31,581 nucleotides of DNA from Sergeia podlipaevii. Lineage: Eukaryota; Euglenozoa; Kinetoplastea; Trypanosomatida; Trypanosomatidae. Of this stretch, positions 19,047 to 27,642 are shown one piece after another. Positions within the stretch are counted from its first letter, which is position 1. The number at the start of each line of letters is the position of its first letter. The position numbers were made by a program, and so were the translations under genes. The stretch is taken from NCBI GenBank assembly GCA_030849805.1, contig JASANZ010001997.1:1-31581 (forward strand), in the 5' to 3' direction. Under the pieces are notes generated by a model that was given only the letters and a program-made list of their open reading frames with translations, did no database searches and had not been told where the DNA came from.

Positions 19047-21164
19047 ATGGGCGGGGCGGTCATTTCACTTATGGACAGGCGCAGCAACGCCACGCTTGTC
19101 GATGAACCTATTCTGCAGGCCGCGCGCAACTACGGACCAAACAGCATTGCGGTGCCTGACAGCGCAACGAACAACACCTCCGCAATCTATCGGAACGGCG
19201 AGTGCTACACAGACGAGGACTTCAACAGGCTCTGCAAGGAGTCTCTTGCAGGGTCAAGCACTCCGCAGCTGCTTGCGACTCGCTGCAAGGAGGATCCCGA
19301 TCGCAGATCCATCATGTATCGGCCGGTCATCAAGGTGGTGACGGAGACTCACTGCATAAACGGCGCCAATAAGGACCTCAGTATTACATATTTAGGCGAG
19401 ACCCAGCATATGTCCCTCGGAGAGCTCTGGACAAATATCGAGCAGTTTAGTCGCGGTCTTGCGGAGCTTGGCGCCCGTGACAAATGCAATATTGCCATCT
19501 ACGAGGAGACACGCTGGGAGTGGCTTGCAAGCATCTATGGTATCTGGCTTCGCAATCTCGTCGCCACCACCGTGTACGCCAACCTTGGCGAAGATGCCCT
19601 CTTTCACGCTCTTCACGAGGCTGAGTGCAAGGCGGTGATATGCAATGGGCGGAGCGTGCCCAACTTGCTGCGCGGCATCGCCGCCGGCTCCTTCCCGCCA
19701 TGCATTATTATCTACCTTGACGATCTCCCCGCTGAGGGCTGCGAGAGCGCAGAAGGTGTACGTGTGGTCTCCTGGAAAGAGGTTGCTGACCTGGGCGCGA
19801 AAGCAAACCACCACCCTATCACGATGCCCGCCAACAACGATGATCTTGCGCTCATCATGTACACAAGCGGCACGGTGAGTGGTCCCAAGGGTGTCATGCA
19901 TACGTACGGCAGTCTTAAATGCGGTGTTCAGGCACTGAACATCTACATAGAGAGCATTCTCGGACTTCCTCTTAGCAAAGAGGTGTACCTCTCCTATCTG
20001 CCTCTAGCTCACATTATGGAATTTGCCGTTGTCAACATCTTCTTGTGCGCTGGAGCTAGTGTTGGCTTTGGCAGCCCGCGCACGCTTACAGACATGACAG
20101 CTCGCCCTCATGGAGACTTCACTGAGTACAGGCCCATGGCCATGGTCGGTGTGCCGCGCATCTTTGACACGATTAAGAAGGCAGTAGAGGCAAAGTTGCC
20201 CCCAGTCGGCTCCTTCAAGCGCCAAGTGTTTGACACTGCGTACCAGAGCCGTCTCAAGGCTATCAAGCAGGGCAAGGACACACCCTTCTGGAACGAAAAG
20301 GTCTTCAAGATTCCTCGCGAGGTGATGGGTGGGCGTATGCGTGCCATGCTTTCAGGTGGTGGCCCCGTAAACGAGGACACGCAGGAATTTATCAACGTGG
20401 TGTTCGGTGCTCTTGTCGTTGGCTGGGGTCTCACGGAGACGGTTTGCGTCGGCGGCATTCAACGTCTTGGCGACTTGGAGCGTAACTGCACCGGGCAGGT
20501 GCTGCAGCTGGAGGAGCTGCAGCTGCTCGACACGGAGGAGTACAAGCACACAGACAATCCAGAGCCTCGCGGAGAAATTCTTCTTCGTGGGCCCTTCATG
20601 TTCAAGGGGTACTACAAGAACGACACGCTCACGAAGGAGGTGCTCGGCAAGGACGGTTGGTTCCACACTGGCGACGTGGGCAGTGTCTCTGCAGAGGGTA
20701 AGGTGCGCATTATCGGTCGCATCAAGGCACTCGTGAAGAACTCACTCGGAGAGTACATTGCTCTGGAGACGCTCGAGGCGATCTACGCCGCCAATCTACT
20801 TGTAATGAACAACAACGTCTGTATCCTCGTGCACCCCAATAGAAACTATATCTGTGCTCTGGTCATTCCTGATCCGGCCAAAGCGAAGGCCTTGGCGAAG
20901 GAGAAGGGCATCACCGGTGAGTATCCGGAGTTCCTGAGCAACCTCGATTTCATAGCGGCCGCAACGGCTTCCATGCAGAACACCGCAGTAGCGGCAAAGC
21001 GGAAACCCTTTGAGACGGTGAAGCAGGTGAGGTTTGTCGCGGATGAGTGGTCCCCTGAGAACGGTATGATGACAGCGGCGCTCAAGTTAAAGCGGCGTGC
21101 TGTAGATGAGCGCTACAAGGATATCATTGATGATCTTTTTGTGGACAATAACGCATCTCGTTAG
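19047..21164 (+). CDS. ACS: Long-chain fatty acyl-CoA synthetase with variant P-loop (ACS-4)
   Basis: Acyl-CoA synthetase paralog of 705 residues with an intact frame. It departs from its siblings in three ways. It starts MGGAVISLMD, keeping Gly2 for myristoylation but replacing the palmitoylatable Cys4 with Ala. Its ATP-binding loop (residues 272-283) reads YTSGTVSGPKGV, so the usual Thr-Gly pair after the SGT is Val277-Ser278. It ends in a short tail, FVDNNASR. The other motifs are intact: GWGLTET from 459, DGWFHTGD at 536-543, LGEYIALE, and lysine K680 (LKLKR). DNA at 19494-19746 matches ACS-5 23169-23421 over 253 bp with one mismatch. Patches at 20157-20233 and 20523-20680 match ACS-2. 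It could be a working enzyme with altered kinetics or a weakened one. Intact reading and conserved remaining motifs argue against a pseudogene. Confidence 0.93.
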   Translation: MGGAVISLMDRRSNATLVDEPILQAARNYGPNSIAVPDSATNNTSAIYRNGECYTDEDFNRLCKESLAGSSTPQLLATRCKEDPDRRSIMYRPVIKVVTETHCINGANKDLSITYLGETQHMSLGELWTNIEQFSRGLAELGARDKCNIAIYEETRWEWLASIYGIWLRNLVATTVYANLGEDALFHALHEAECKAVICNGRSVPNLLRGIAAGSFPPCIIIYLDDLPAEGCESAEGVRVVSWKEVADLGAKANHHPITMPANNDDLALIMYTSGTVSGPKGVMHTYGSLKCGVQALNIYIESILGLPLSKEVYLSYLPLAHIMEFAVVNIFLCAGASVGFGSPRTLTDMTARPHGDFTEYRPMAMVGVPRIFDTIKKAVEAKLPPVGSFKRQVFDTAYQSRLKAIKQGKDTPFWNEKVFKIPREVMGGRMRAMLSGGGPVNEDTQEFINVVFGALVVGWGLTETVCVGGIQRLGDLERNCTGQVLQLEELQLLDTEEYKHTDNPEPRGEILLRGPFMFKGYYKNDTLTKEVLGKDGWFHTGDVGSVSAEGKVRIIGRIKALVKNSLGEYIALETLEAIYAANLLVMNNNVCILVHPNRNYICALVIPDPAKAKALAKEKGITGEYPEFLSNLDFIAAATASMQNTAVAAKRKPFETVKQVRFVADEWSPENGMMTAALKLKRRAVDERYKDIIDDLFVDNNASR

Positions 21165-21222
21165 TGGAAAGCCTGTGAGAGAGGAGAGAAAGGAGAATGA
21201 CTTTTGGTTGCGTGTGCTTGGG

Positions 21223-21258
<36 letters not shown>
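21223..21258 (+). repeat. TA then TG compound microsatellite
   Basis: About 18 bp of TA units run directly into about 18 bp of TG units, 58 nt after the ACS-4 stop codon. Confidence 0.9.
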
Positions 21259-22532
21259 GCTTACAAGGTAGGTCAAAGAAGCTGTGGCTGGTACAGAGCG
21301 CAGAGCGTAATCATTTATCCTTTCTCCCTCTCTGTCTCTTGTTCTCCCATCATCTCTTTTTTTTTTTTCTTCATTGATAGACAGTGCGTACGCGTGTGTG
21401 AATAAATGTGTTTCAAATTACTTAACTACTAATTATTGTTTCTTTTTTTAAAGAAACGTTGTTGTCTCCCCCCCCCCCCCTTCCCGCTCTCTCGGAAGAA
21501 TCTTTCATTCTTTATGTTTTTTTTTTCTCTTTTCTTTCTACAACCGCCGTGAGAGTACGTATGGGGGTATAATGTGTGTGTGGTTGTGTGTGTGTGTGTG
21601 TGTGTATGTATGAGTTGCTGGACTACACAGGTAAGTTTCGTTGACCATGGTAGTATATTCATGAATAGCTTTTTTTATAGTTTTTTTTTCTTTTTTATAT
21701 ACAATAGAATTTTACTATCGATGGATGTTTGCTGCCTCTCTCTTATTTCTTTTATCATTATTTTATTCTCGTATCGTTTCATATATGTGCTTATCGCAAT
21801 AACGTGGGTCACGTGAGGTGAAAGTGAAAAGAAAAGGCAGGTATATTTATGCGTGAGGAGCTTTCGCTATATACTATTCGTGGTGGTAGTGATGTTTCTA
21901 TTATTTTTATTACTTTTTATTCCAATTGTAGGAGAGCGTGTGCTTTCAGAAGTTAAGCTTTATATACGCTTTCTGTGTAGGGAAGAGGGTGTTCTCTGAG
22001 GCTGCTCAAGATTAAGCTGAAAACAAATCGAACCTGAGCAATTACATTTTTTTTTTATCTTTTTACCCTTTATTCTTTGTGTGCATGAAGTTGTTGATAT
22101 ATATCCAACAGTGCATTCTCTCTTTTTCCTCGTGGCAGAATACTATATGCTTTTTTTTCTCCTTTCCTTTTTTTTTCTTTCACTTTGAAGCTTTTGCCGA
22201 CATATACATTGTGACTGAAGAGAGACTAGGTGGTGCTCAGCTTGCCCATCTTACCACACTAGCGTATATTTATATAATTGTTTTTTCTCTTGTAACATTT
22301 TTCTCTCTTCTGAGGAGAAAGGAAGAAGGAGAGTATAGCGGGGAGAGGAAGAGCAGAAAGCACGCAGTACCTAGAAAGGTGAGCATCCGATCTTGTCTTG
22401 TAGACAGTCGTATCGATCTACCTATATATTCCGGTGGCTGACTTACATAGACGCTTTTTTACTTTTATTTTTAAACCTCTCTAAAAAAAGGCAGGCATTT
22501 CGTGAGGTGCTACTACCACCTTTAAAAAAAAA

Positions 22533-22585
22533 CTTTTTACTCCTTTATCAAGTAGCGAAAGAGGAAACTCTTTGTTTGCTACCAG
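22533..22585 (+). promoter_or_regulatory. Candidate trans-splice acceptors for ACS-5
   Basis: Short pyrimidine tracts are followed by AG at 22551-22552 and at 22584-22585 (TACCAG). The second gives a 5' UTR of about 133 nt. An earlier tract with AG at 22489-22490 is also possible. No single tract dominates. Confidence 0.35.
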
Positions 22586-22718
22586 CAGTACTTCTTTCCT
22601 TAAGAACAAAGTACGAGTTCAGGATACATCTCATATATACACGCACCCACAGTGACAATACCAATAAAGTACAAACAGCGACAGCAACAGAAAAAGAAGG
22701 AGAAGAAGAAAAAAGAAG

Positions 22719-24818
22719 ATGGGCGGGTGTGTTGTTTCTGTGATGGATAAGCAAAATGATAGCTCCCTAGAGCCGAAGGCTTCCATCCAGCGTCTTAACA
22801 GTTACGGCCCTCAGAGCGTCGCGGTGCCCGACTCAGAGACCGCCACGTGCTCATCTATCTACCTCAATGGTGCCCACAACACCAATGAGGCACTGAAGGA
22901 TTGGCGAGAAAAGGTCACCGCGGGCCCTACTCAAGCGCTACGCTTCGTTTCCTTGTGCCGTGAGAGGTCCGAGGAGGTGGCGCTTGCATATAGGCCGGTA
23001 GAGAAGATTGCGAAGGAGTCCATAAAGGGTGCGAACGGACAGATCAAGACGCTGGAAGTCACTCATCTGAAGGAGCGCGAGACAATTCGCTATGGGGAGC
23101 TGCTTAGGCACATCGAGAGCTTCAGTCGGGGTCTCGCCGAGCTCGGCATTGCAGAGCGCTCGAGCGTCGCCATCTACGAGGAGACACGCTGGGAGTGGCT
23201 TGCAAGCATCTATGGTATCTGGCTTCGCAATCTCGTCGCCACCACCGTGTACGCCAACCTTGGCGAAGATGCCCTCTTTCACGCTCTTCACGAGGCTGAG
23301 TGCAAGGCGGTGATATGCAATGGGCGGAGCGTGCCCAACTTGCTGCGCGGCATCGCCGCCGGCTCCTTCCCGCCATGCATTATTATCTACCTTGACGACC
23401 TCCCCGCTGAGGGCTGCGAGAACGTCGGTGATAGCCGCCTCGTCTCCTGGAAAGACGTCTGCGATCTCGGGAGTCGATCAAATCGTGCTATCATTGCTGA
23501 GTGTGCGCCAGATACCCTCGCACTCATCATGTACACGAGCGGCACCACCGGCAACCCCAAGGGTGTCATGCACACGCACGGCAGCATCACCGCCGGCATT
23601 CTCATTATGGATCACTGGTTCTTCAGCCTTGTAGAACTGCTTCCTTATGAGACGTACTGCGCCTATCTACCCCTCGCCCACATTCTGGAATTCGGCGTCG
23701 TGAACATTTTTCTTGCTCGCGGTGCCCTCGTTGGTTTCGGCAGTCCACGCACCCTCACCGATGCCACCGCCAAGCCGCACGGTGATCTGAATGAATACCA
23801 GCCGACAGCACTCGTTGGAGTGCCGCGCATCTTTGACACGATTAAGCACGCGGTGGAGGCGAAGCTGCCGCCAGTTGGCAGTCTTAAGCGTCAAGTATTT
23901 GACAACGCCTATCGCCGGCGTCTGCAGGCCCTACGCGAGGGCAAAGACACCCCTTATTATAATAGCAAGGTGTTTAAGCAGGTACGGTCTGCTGTTGGTG
24001 GCCGTGTGCGTCTGATGCTCTCAGGTGGCGGTCCACTTGCAGCCACCACGCAGGAGTTTGTGAACGTGGTGTTTGGCGACTTAGTGATTGGTTGGGGTCT
24101 CACGGAGACGGTCTGCGTCGGCGCCATCCAGCGCTCTGGTGATCTAAAGTTCGGCAATACTGGGCAGGTGCTCGTTGCAGAGGAGCTTAAGCTACGTGAC
24201 ACGGAGGAGTACAAGCACACAGACAATCCAGAGCCTCGCGGAGAAATTCTTCTTCGTGGGCCTTTCATGTTCAAGGGGTACTACAAGCAGCCGGAGCTCA
24301 CGAAGGAGGTGCTGAGCGACGATGGTTGGTTCAGAACTGGCGATGTGGGTAGCATTGACAAGGAAGGTCGTGTTAGCCTAGTCGGTCGCATCAAGTCCCT
24401 GGTGAAGAATTCACTGGGCGAGTACATTGCGCTGGAGACACTCGAGTCCATCTACAGCAATCACCCCATTGTTCTGAACAACTGTCTGTGCATCATCGTA
24501 CACCCAGACAAGAACTACATCTGTGCCCTCGCCATCTCTGACCGTGAGAAGACCATGAAGTTTGCCAAGGAGGCTGGTATTGAGGGGACGTATCCCGACA
24601 TACTAAAGGACCGTGCGTTCCGTCGCAAGGCTGGAGAATCGATATCAGAGCTCGCCAGCAAGGCAAAGCGTAAGCGCTTTGAGTTCCCGAAGGAGGTATA
24701 TGTGCTGGATGACGTGTGGACTCCCCAGAACGGTATGCTGACGGCTGCTATGAAGCTCAGACGTGGCGCTATTGACACCAAGTACGCCACGAAGATCGAG
24801 GAGTTGTTTGCAGAATAG
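22719..24818 (+). CDS. ACS: Long-chain fatty acyl-CoA synthetase (ACS-5)
   Basis: Acyl-CoA synthetase of 699 residues beginning MGGCVVSVMD, with Gly2 and Cys4 for likely dual acylation. P-loop YTSGTTGNPKGV spans residues 272-283, GWGLTET starts at 458, DGWFRTGD spans 535-542, LGEYIALE follows, and the C-terminal lysine is K679 (MKLRR). The gene is a visible mosaic. Residues 151-235 are encoded by DNA almost identical to ACS-4. About 24196-24286 matches ACS-4 and ACS-2. From about 24287 to 24343 it matches ACS-3, and the patch at 24451-24520 also matches ACS-3. The switch near 24286 falls inside the conserved FKGYYK codons. It ends in FAE, like ACS-6. The start is well supported by the MGGC motif and the purine-rich leader. 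Confidence 0.95.
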   Translation: MGGCVVSVMDKQNDSSLEPKASIQRLNSYGPQSVAVPDSETATCSSIYLNGAHNTNEALKDWREKVTAGPTQALRFVSLCRERSEEVALAYRPVEKIAKESIKGANGQIKTLEVTHLKERETIRYGELLRHIESFSRGLAELGIAERSSVAIYEETRWEWLASIYGIWLRNLVATTVYANLGEDALFHALHEAECKAVICNGRSVPNLLRGIAAGSFPPCIIIYLDDLPAEGCENVGDSRLVSWKDVCDLGSRSNRAIIAECAPDTLALIMYTSGTTGNPKGVMHTHGSITAGILIMDHWFFSLVELLPYETYCAYLPLAHILEFGVVNIFLARGALVGFGSPRTLTDATAKPHGDLNEYQPTALVGVPRIFDTIKHAVEAKLPPVGSLKRQVFDNAYRRRLQALREGKDTPYYNSKVFKQVRSAVGGRVRLMLSGGGPLAATTQEFVNVVFGDLVIGWGLTETVCVGAIQRSGDLKFGNTGQVLVAEELKLRDTEEYKHTDNPEPRGEILLRGPFMFKGYYKQPELTKEVLSDDGWFRTGDVGSIDKEGRVSLVGRIKSLVKNSLGEYIALETLESIYSNHPIVLNNCLCIIVHPDKNYICALAISDREKTMKFAKEAGIEGTYPDILKDRAFRRKAGESISELASKAKRKRFEFPKEVYVLDDVWTPQNGMLTAAMKLRRGAIDTKYATKIEELFAE

Positions 24819-24846
24819 CGGGGGGGAGGAGGAGGGGGAAAGAGAA

Positions 24847-24867
24847 AGAGAGAGAGAGAGAGAGAGG
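24847..24867 (+). repeat. (GA)n tract in the ACS-5 3' UTR
   Basis: About 21 bp of uninterrupted GA repeat starting 28 nt after the ACS-5 stop. Comparable tracts follow the ACS-2 and ACS-6 stops. Confidence 0.9.
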
Positions 24868-26595
24868 AAGTGGAAAATACTTGTTTTGTTTTGTTTTTTG
24901 TTTGTTTGTTTGAAGCTGATGCTTTTTTGTGCTAGTGGCCATGTTGCCACGCAGTGACTGACAGAGAGAGTTCATGGCCAAGGCAGCACAGACACATACA
25001 TATACACATGCAGGAGTTGCGATAGATGAGGGAGGGGGGGGGGGCGTCCTCACAGATGAACGCTCACTCATGTATCTTTCTTCATTTTATTATTACTTTC
25101 AAAAAAATAATAATAATACCTTTTTGTTCTAGTGGCTGTATGGAAATAGATGAGCTGGAGAGGGAAGCGTATTTTTTTTTTTTTTTGAATAGATAATGAA
25201 TTTTTATTTTCTTTAAGCGACGCCACGAAGAGAAAAAAAAAAATGGAGAGTAGAGTGGAGTAGGTCGCAACTTTATGTGCCTTCTATTCATATAAAGAAA
25301 GTTTTTTCTTTCTCTCTCTCTCTATCTTCTTTATATTTTTCATCACAATGAAGAGATAGCGAAGGAAAGAAACAGTGAAGAAAGAGGAAAAGGAGAAAAA
25401 AAATGAGAGAGGACCAATCTCGAATCTACAAAATGTGTGCGTTGTGTAATGTGGCACCTCAACGTGGCCTATTCTGCGAGCTGTGCGTGTGACTTTGTAT
25501 ATGTGTGAGTGGAGAGATGTCCTTTTGAGCGGAAGGGAAAGGACTGTTTATATCGAAGATTCTCTCTCCACCCCTTCCCCTTCTTCCGTTTGACGGACTG
25601 AGAAACGCGTGCTTTTTTTTCTTGGTGTGTTCATATTTGGCAACTTGCTATATATCAAGATGTATTTACTTATTTTGTTTTTTAAATATTATTATTATTA
25701 TTATTTTCATCTATTTTTACGTTGTTCTGTCTTTTTTTTAAAAAAAAAAGATGATAATAGGGCGTCTTCAAGCAGCACGACTGACTTGATGGTAGGCATA
25801 TTTTAAGGAGGGAAGAAGAGGAGGCAAAGATCTATAACGCTCGATCCCATTTTGTTTTCTCTTTCCACTTTTTTTTTCTTTTTCTATGTGCCTTTCTCCC
25901 TCCCTTTTCTCTTTGTTCGAAATGTTAATTTTAATATTATTATTATTATTATTGCTATTGTTTTGCTCCAGTGAAACTCTCTTCTCTTTTTTTTTTTCCT
26001 TCTTACTTCTCTGTTATTCCTTTTTATTTCTCTCTCTATATCTTTATCTCTCCCTCTCTCTCTCTCTCTTTGAATCCTCCCTTCCTTTTTTTTTCTTTTT
26101 TTTTTTGTGTGTGTGTGAAAGCAGCAGGAGGAAGAGAGGGAGGGGCAAACGGTGATCACTCCCGCGCAAGTTCTTTATTCTTCTTTTCTTTTGTTGGTTT
26201 GACATACGCGCTTTGTTTCTATATTTGAGACAGAGAGAGAGGGGGGGGGGGAACTGTTTATACTATTTGGGAGATGAGGGGCTGAAGAAGAAGAAAAATG
26301 AGAAAGAAGAGATATTCAGTTGAAAGCGAAAGGCACGCTGCTGATGGCTGTACTCCCTCTACGCATATACTTTTCTACACATCGTGTTTATGCGCTCTCT
26401 CTCTTTCAGATTCAAGCTCACTGATGGCATATGTGCTACGCTACTTAACATTTTTTTCTTTTTTGTTGTTGCTTGTTGTTTGTTTTGTTTTCTGTCGTCT
26501 TTTTCCGATTCATTTTTTTTTTATCATTGCCGCTAGTCCTCTTCCCTTGAAGAGTAGAATAGTGGTGTGTGCGTATGTGGCAGTATGTTGAGCTC

Positions 26596-26667
26596 ATGGA
26601 TGAACTTAAAAGTCTCAAGCTAGATGAACTGAAAGGCTTTTTTTTTTTGAAGAAAAAAGGTAGGTGA
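26596..26667 (+). other. Short reading frame resembling the start of a SAP domain
   Basis: A 23-codon frame opens MDELKSLKLDELKGF, continues FFLKKKGR, and stops at TGA (26665-26667). The LKSLKLDELKGF...LKKKG pattern resembles the first helix of SAP DNA-binding domains. The extra Phe residues come from a run of 11 T (26638-26648). In another frame, CGGTEKNK (26673-26696) loosely recalls the G-x-K segment that normally follows. It could be a decayed domain, a micro-ORF or chance; the similarity is by eye only. Confidence 0.15.
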
Positions 26668-27387
26668 TGAGATGTGGCGGCACAGAGAAGAACAAGTAGG
26701 TGTGAACTGGTGGTGTCCAGGTCACTACTATTCTCTGCTTCCTTCTGCATATTCCATCAACAGCGCGTGCGTCTCATCGAAGAGGGGAGGGGGTGAACCA
26801 GCGAATGTACGTTAGTGTTGAGGAAGACTGGAATTATGTGGGTGGATGGCCTCCCCTCCATGTATTTCTCGTGCTGCTGTTTGTTAATTTCTACACTTTG
26901 ATGGATGTGAGGTGAGGAACAGAGAGACATGAAACAGAGCCATTTTTTTTTTGTTGCTGATGTTGTTGTTGTTTTGTGGAATGTGCCAAGGTACTTTACT
27001 TTTAAAATTATCCAAGAGTGCTGAAGGAGCACGTGTGTGCGTACATACGTGCACGTTCAGTGGAGATGAGTCATGTGTGACTTTCTAGTTACTATGTGTT
27101 TGTGTGTAGCGACCTGTGATCTATCTATAATGACGGCCTCGTGAATACTGGGCAACGTCTCTACAGCTCAAGGGAAATAGAAAATCATCATTCGATGCTT
27201 CACGCAGATTATGCAGCAAGGAAGTTGTCATCATTCTCTCTTTCTTTTCTTTTCTCAGTACGCCGGAATACTGAAAAAGAAAAAAAAACTGTGTAAAGCC
27301 ATAAATGCATGTGTATACTTTATGCCTTTTTTTTTATCTCTTTCTTTTTTCCCCTTTTCTTTGCTTCTGCAAAACTATGTTTATGCG

Positions 27388-27413
27388 ACACACACACACA
27401 CACACATGTGTGT
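27388..27413. repeat. CA tract joined to its TG complement
   Basis: A CA repeat (about 27388-27406) runs straight into TG units, so 27400-27413 is a perfect 14-bp palindrome and could form a hairpin. It is located upstream of ACS-6. Confidence 0.85.
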
Positions 27414-27533
27414 ATTCAGGTATTGTTATTCGATCTAGTACTCTCATTTACTTTGCTTTAAGCCACCATTGCCTTCTTCTTCACTGGACCGCACGCTCCT
27501 CATTTCAAAGTTATCGCTTACTATTATTATTAT

Positions 27534-27565
27534 TGTGTTTGCTTGTTTGTTCTCCTATATAAAAG
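27534..27565 (+). promoter_or_regulatory. Probable trans-splice acceptor for ACS-6
   Basis: A T-rich tract with TTCTCC is followed by AG at 27564-27565, giving a 5' UTR of about 77 nt. An alternative is AG at 27461-27462 after the tract at 27437-27459 (about 180 nt). Confidence 0.4.
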
Positions 27566-27642
27566 TTCCTACATACAAAACGATATAGCAACGCAAGAAG
27601 AAAGAGAAGGAGGGAAAAAAAAAAAAGAAGGACGTGGATAAC

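Larger units (their letters stand above)
21165..22718. other. Spacer between ACS-4 and ACS-5
   Basis: No gene is supported. Contents are imperfect GA sequence just after the stop (21176-21196), a TA tract passing into a TG tract (21223-21258), a C-run at about 21470-21480, a second TG-rich block (21573-21606) and several poly-T tracts. The last 200 bp are purine-rich before the ACS-5 start. Confidence 0.75.
24819..27642. other. Spacer between ACS-5 and ACS-6
   Basis: A 2.8 kb stretch with no firm gene. It holds a GA tract 28 nt after the stop (24847-24867), a G-run near 25030-25043, a T8A10 junction (25732-25749), ATT triplets at about 25687-25705 and 25934-25953, and a CA/TG inverted tract (27388-27413). 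From about 26590 to 27240 the sequence is less repetitive than elsewhere and includes the short SAP-like frame at 26596. Confidence 0.7.

Noticed and set aside
26659..26762. Possible cis-intron (AAG|GTAGGT to a pyrimidine tract and CAACAG)
   Set aside because: The joined frame gives no recognisable protein, cis-introns are very rare in trypanosomatids, and a good pyrimidine tract with AG is common in these spacers.
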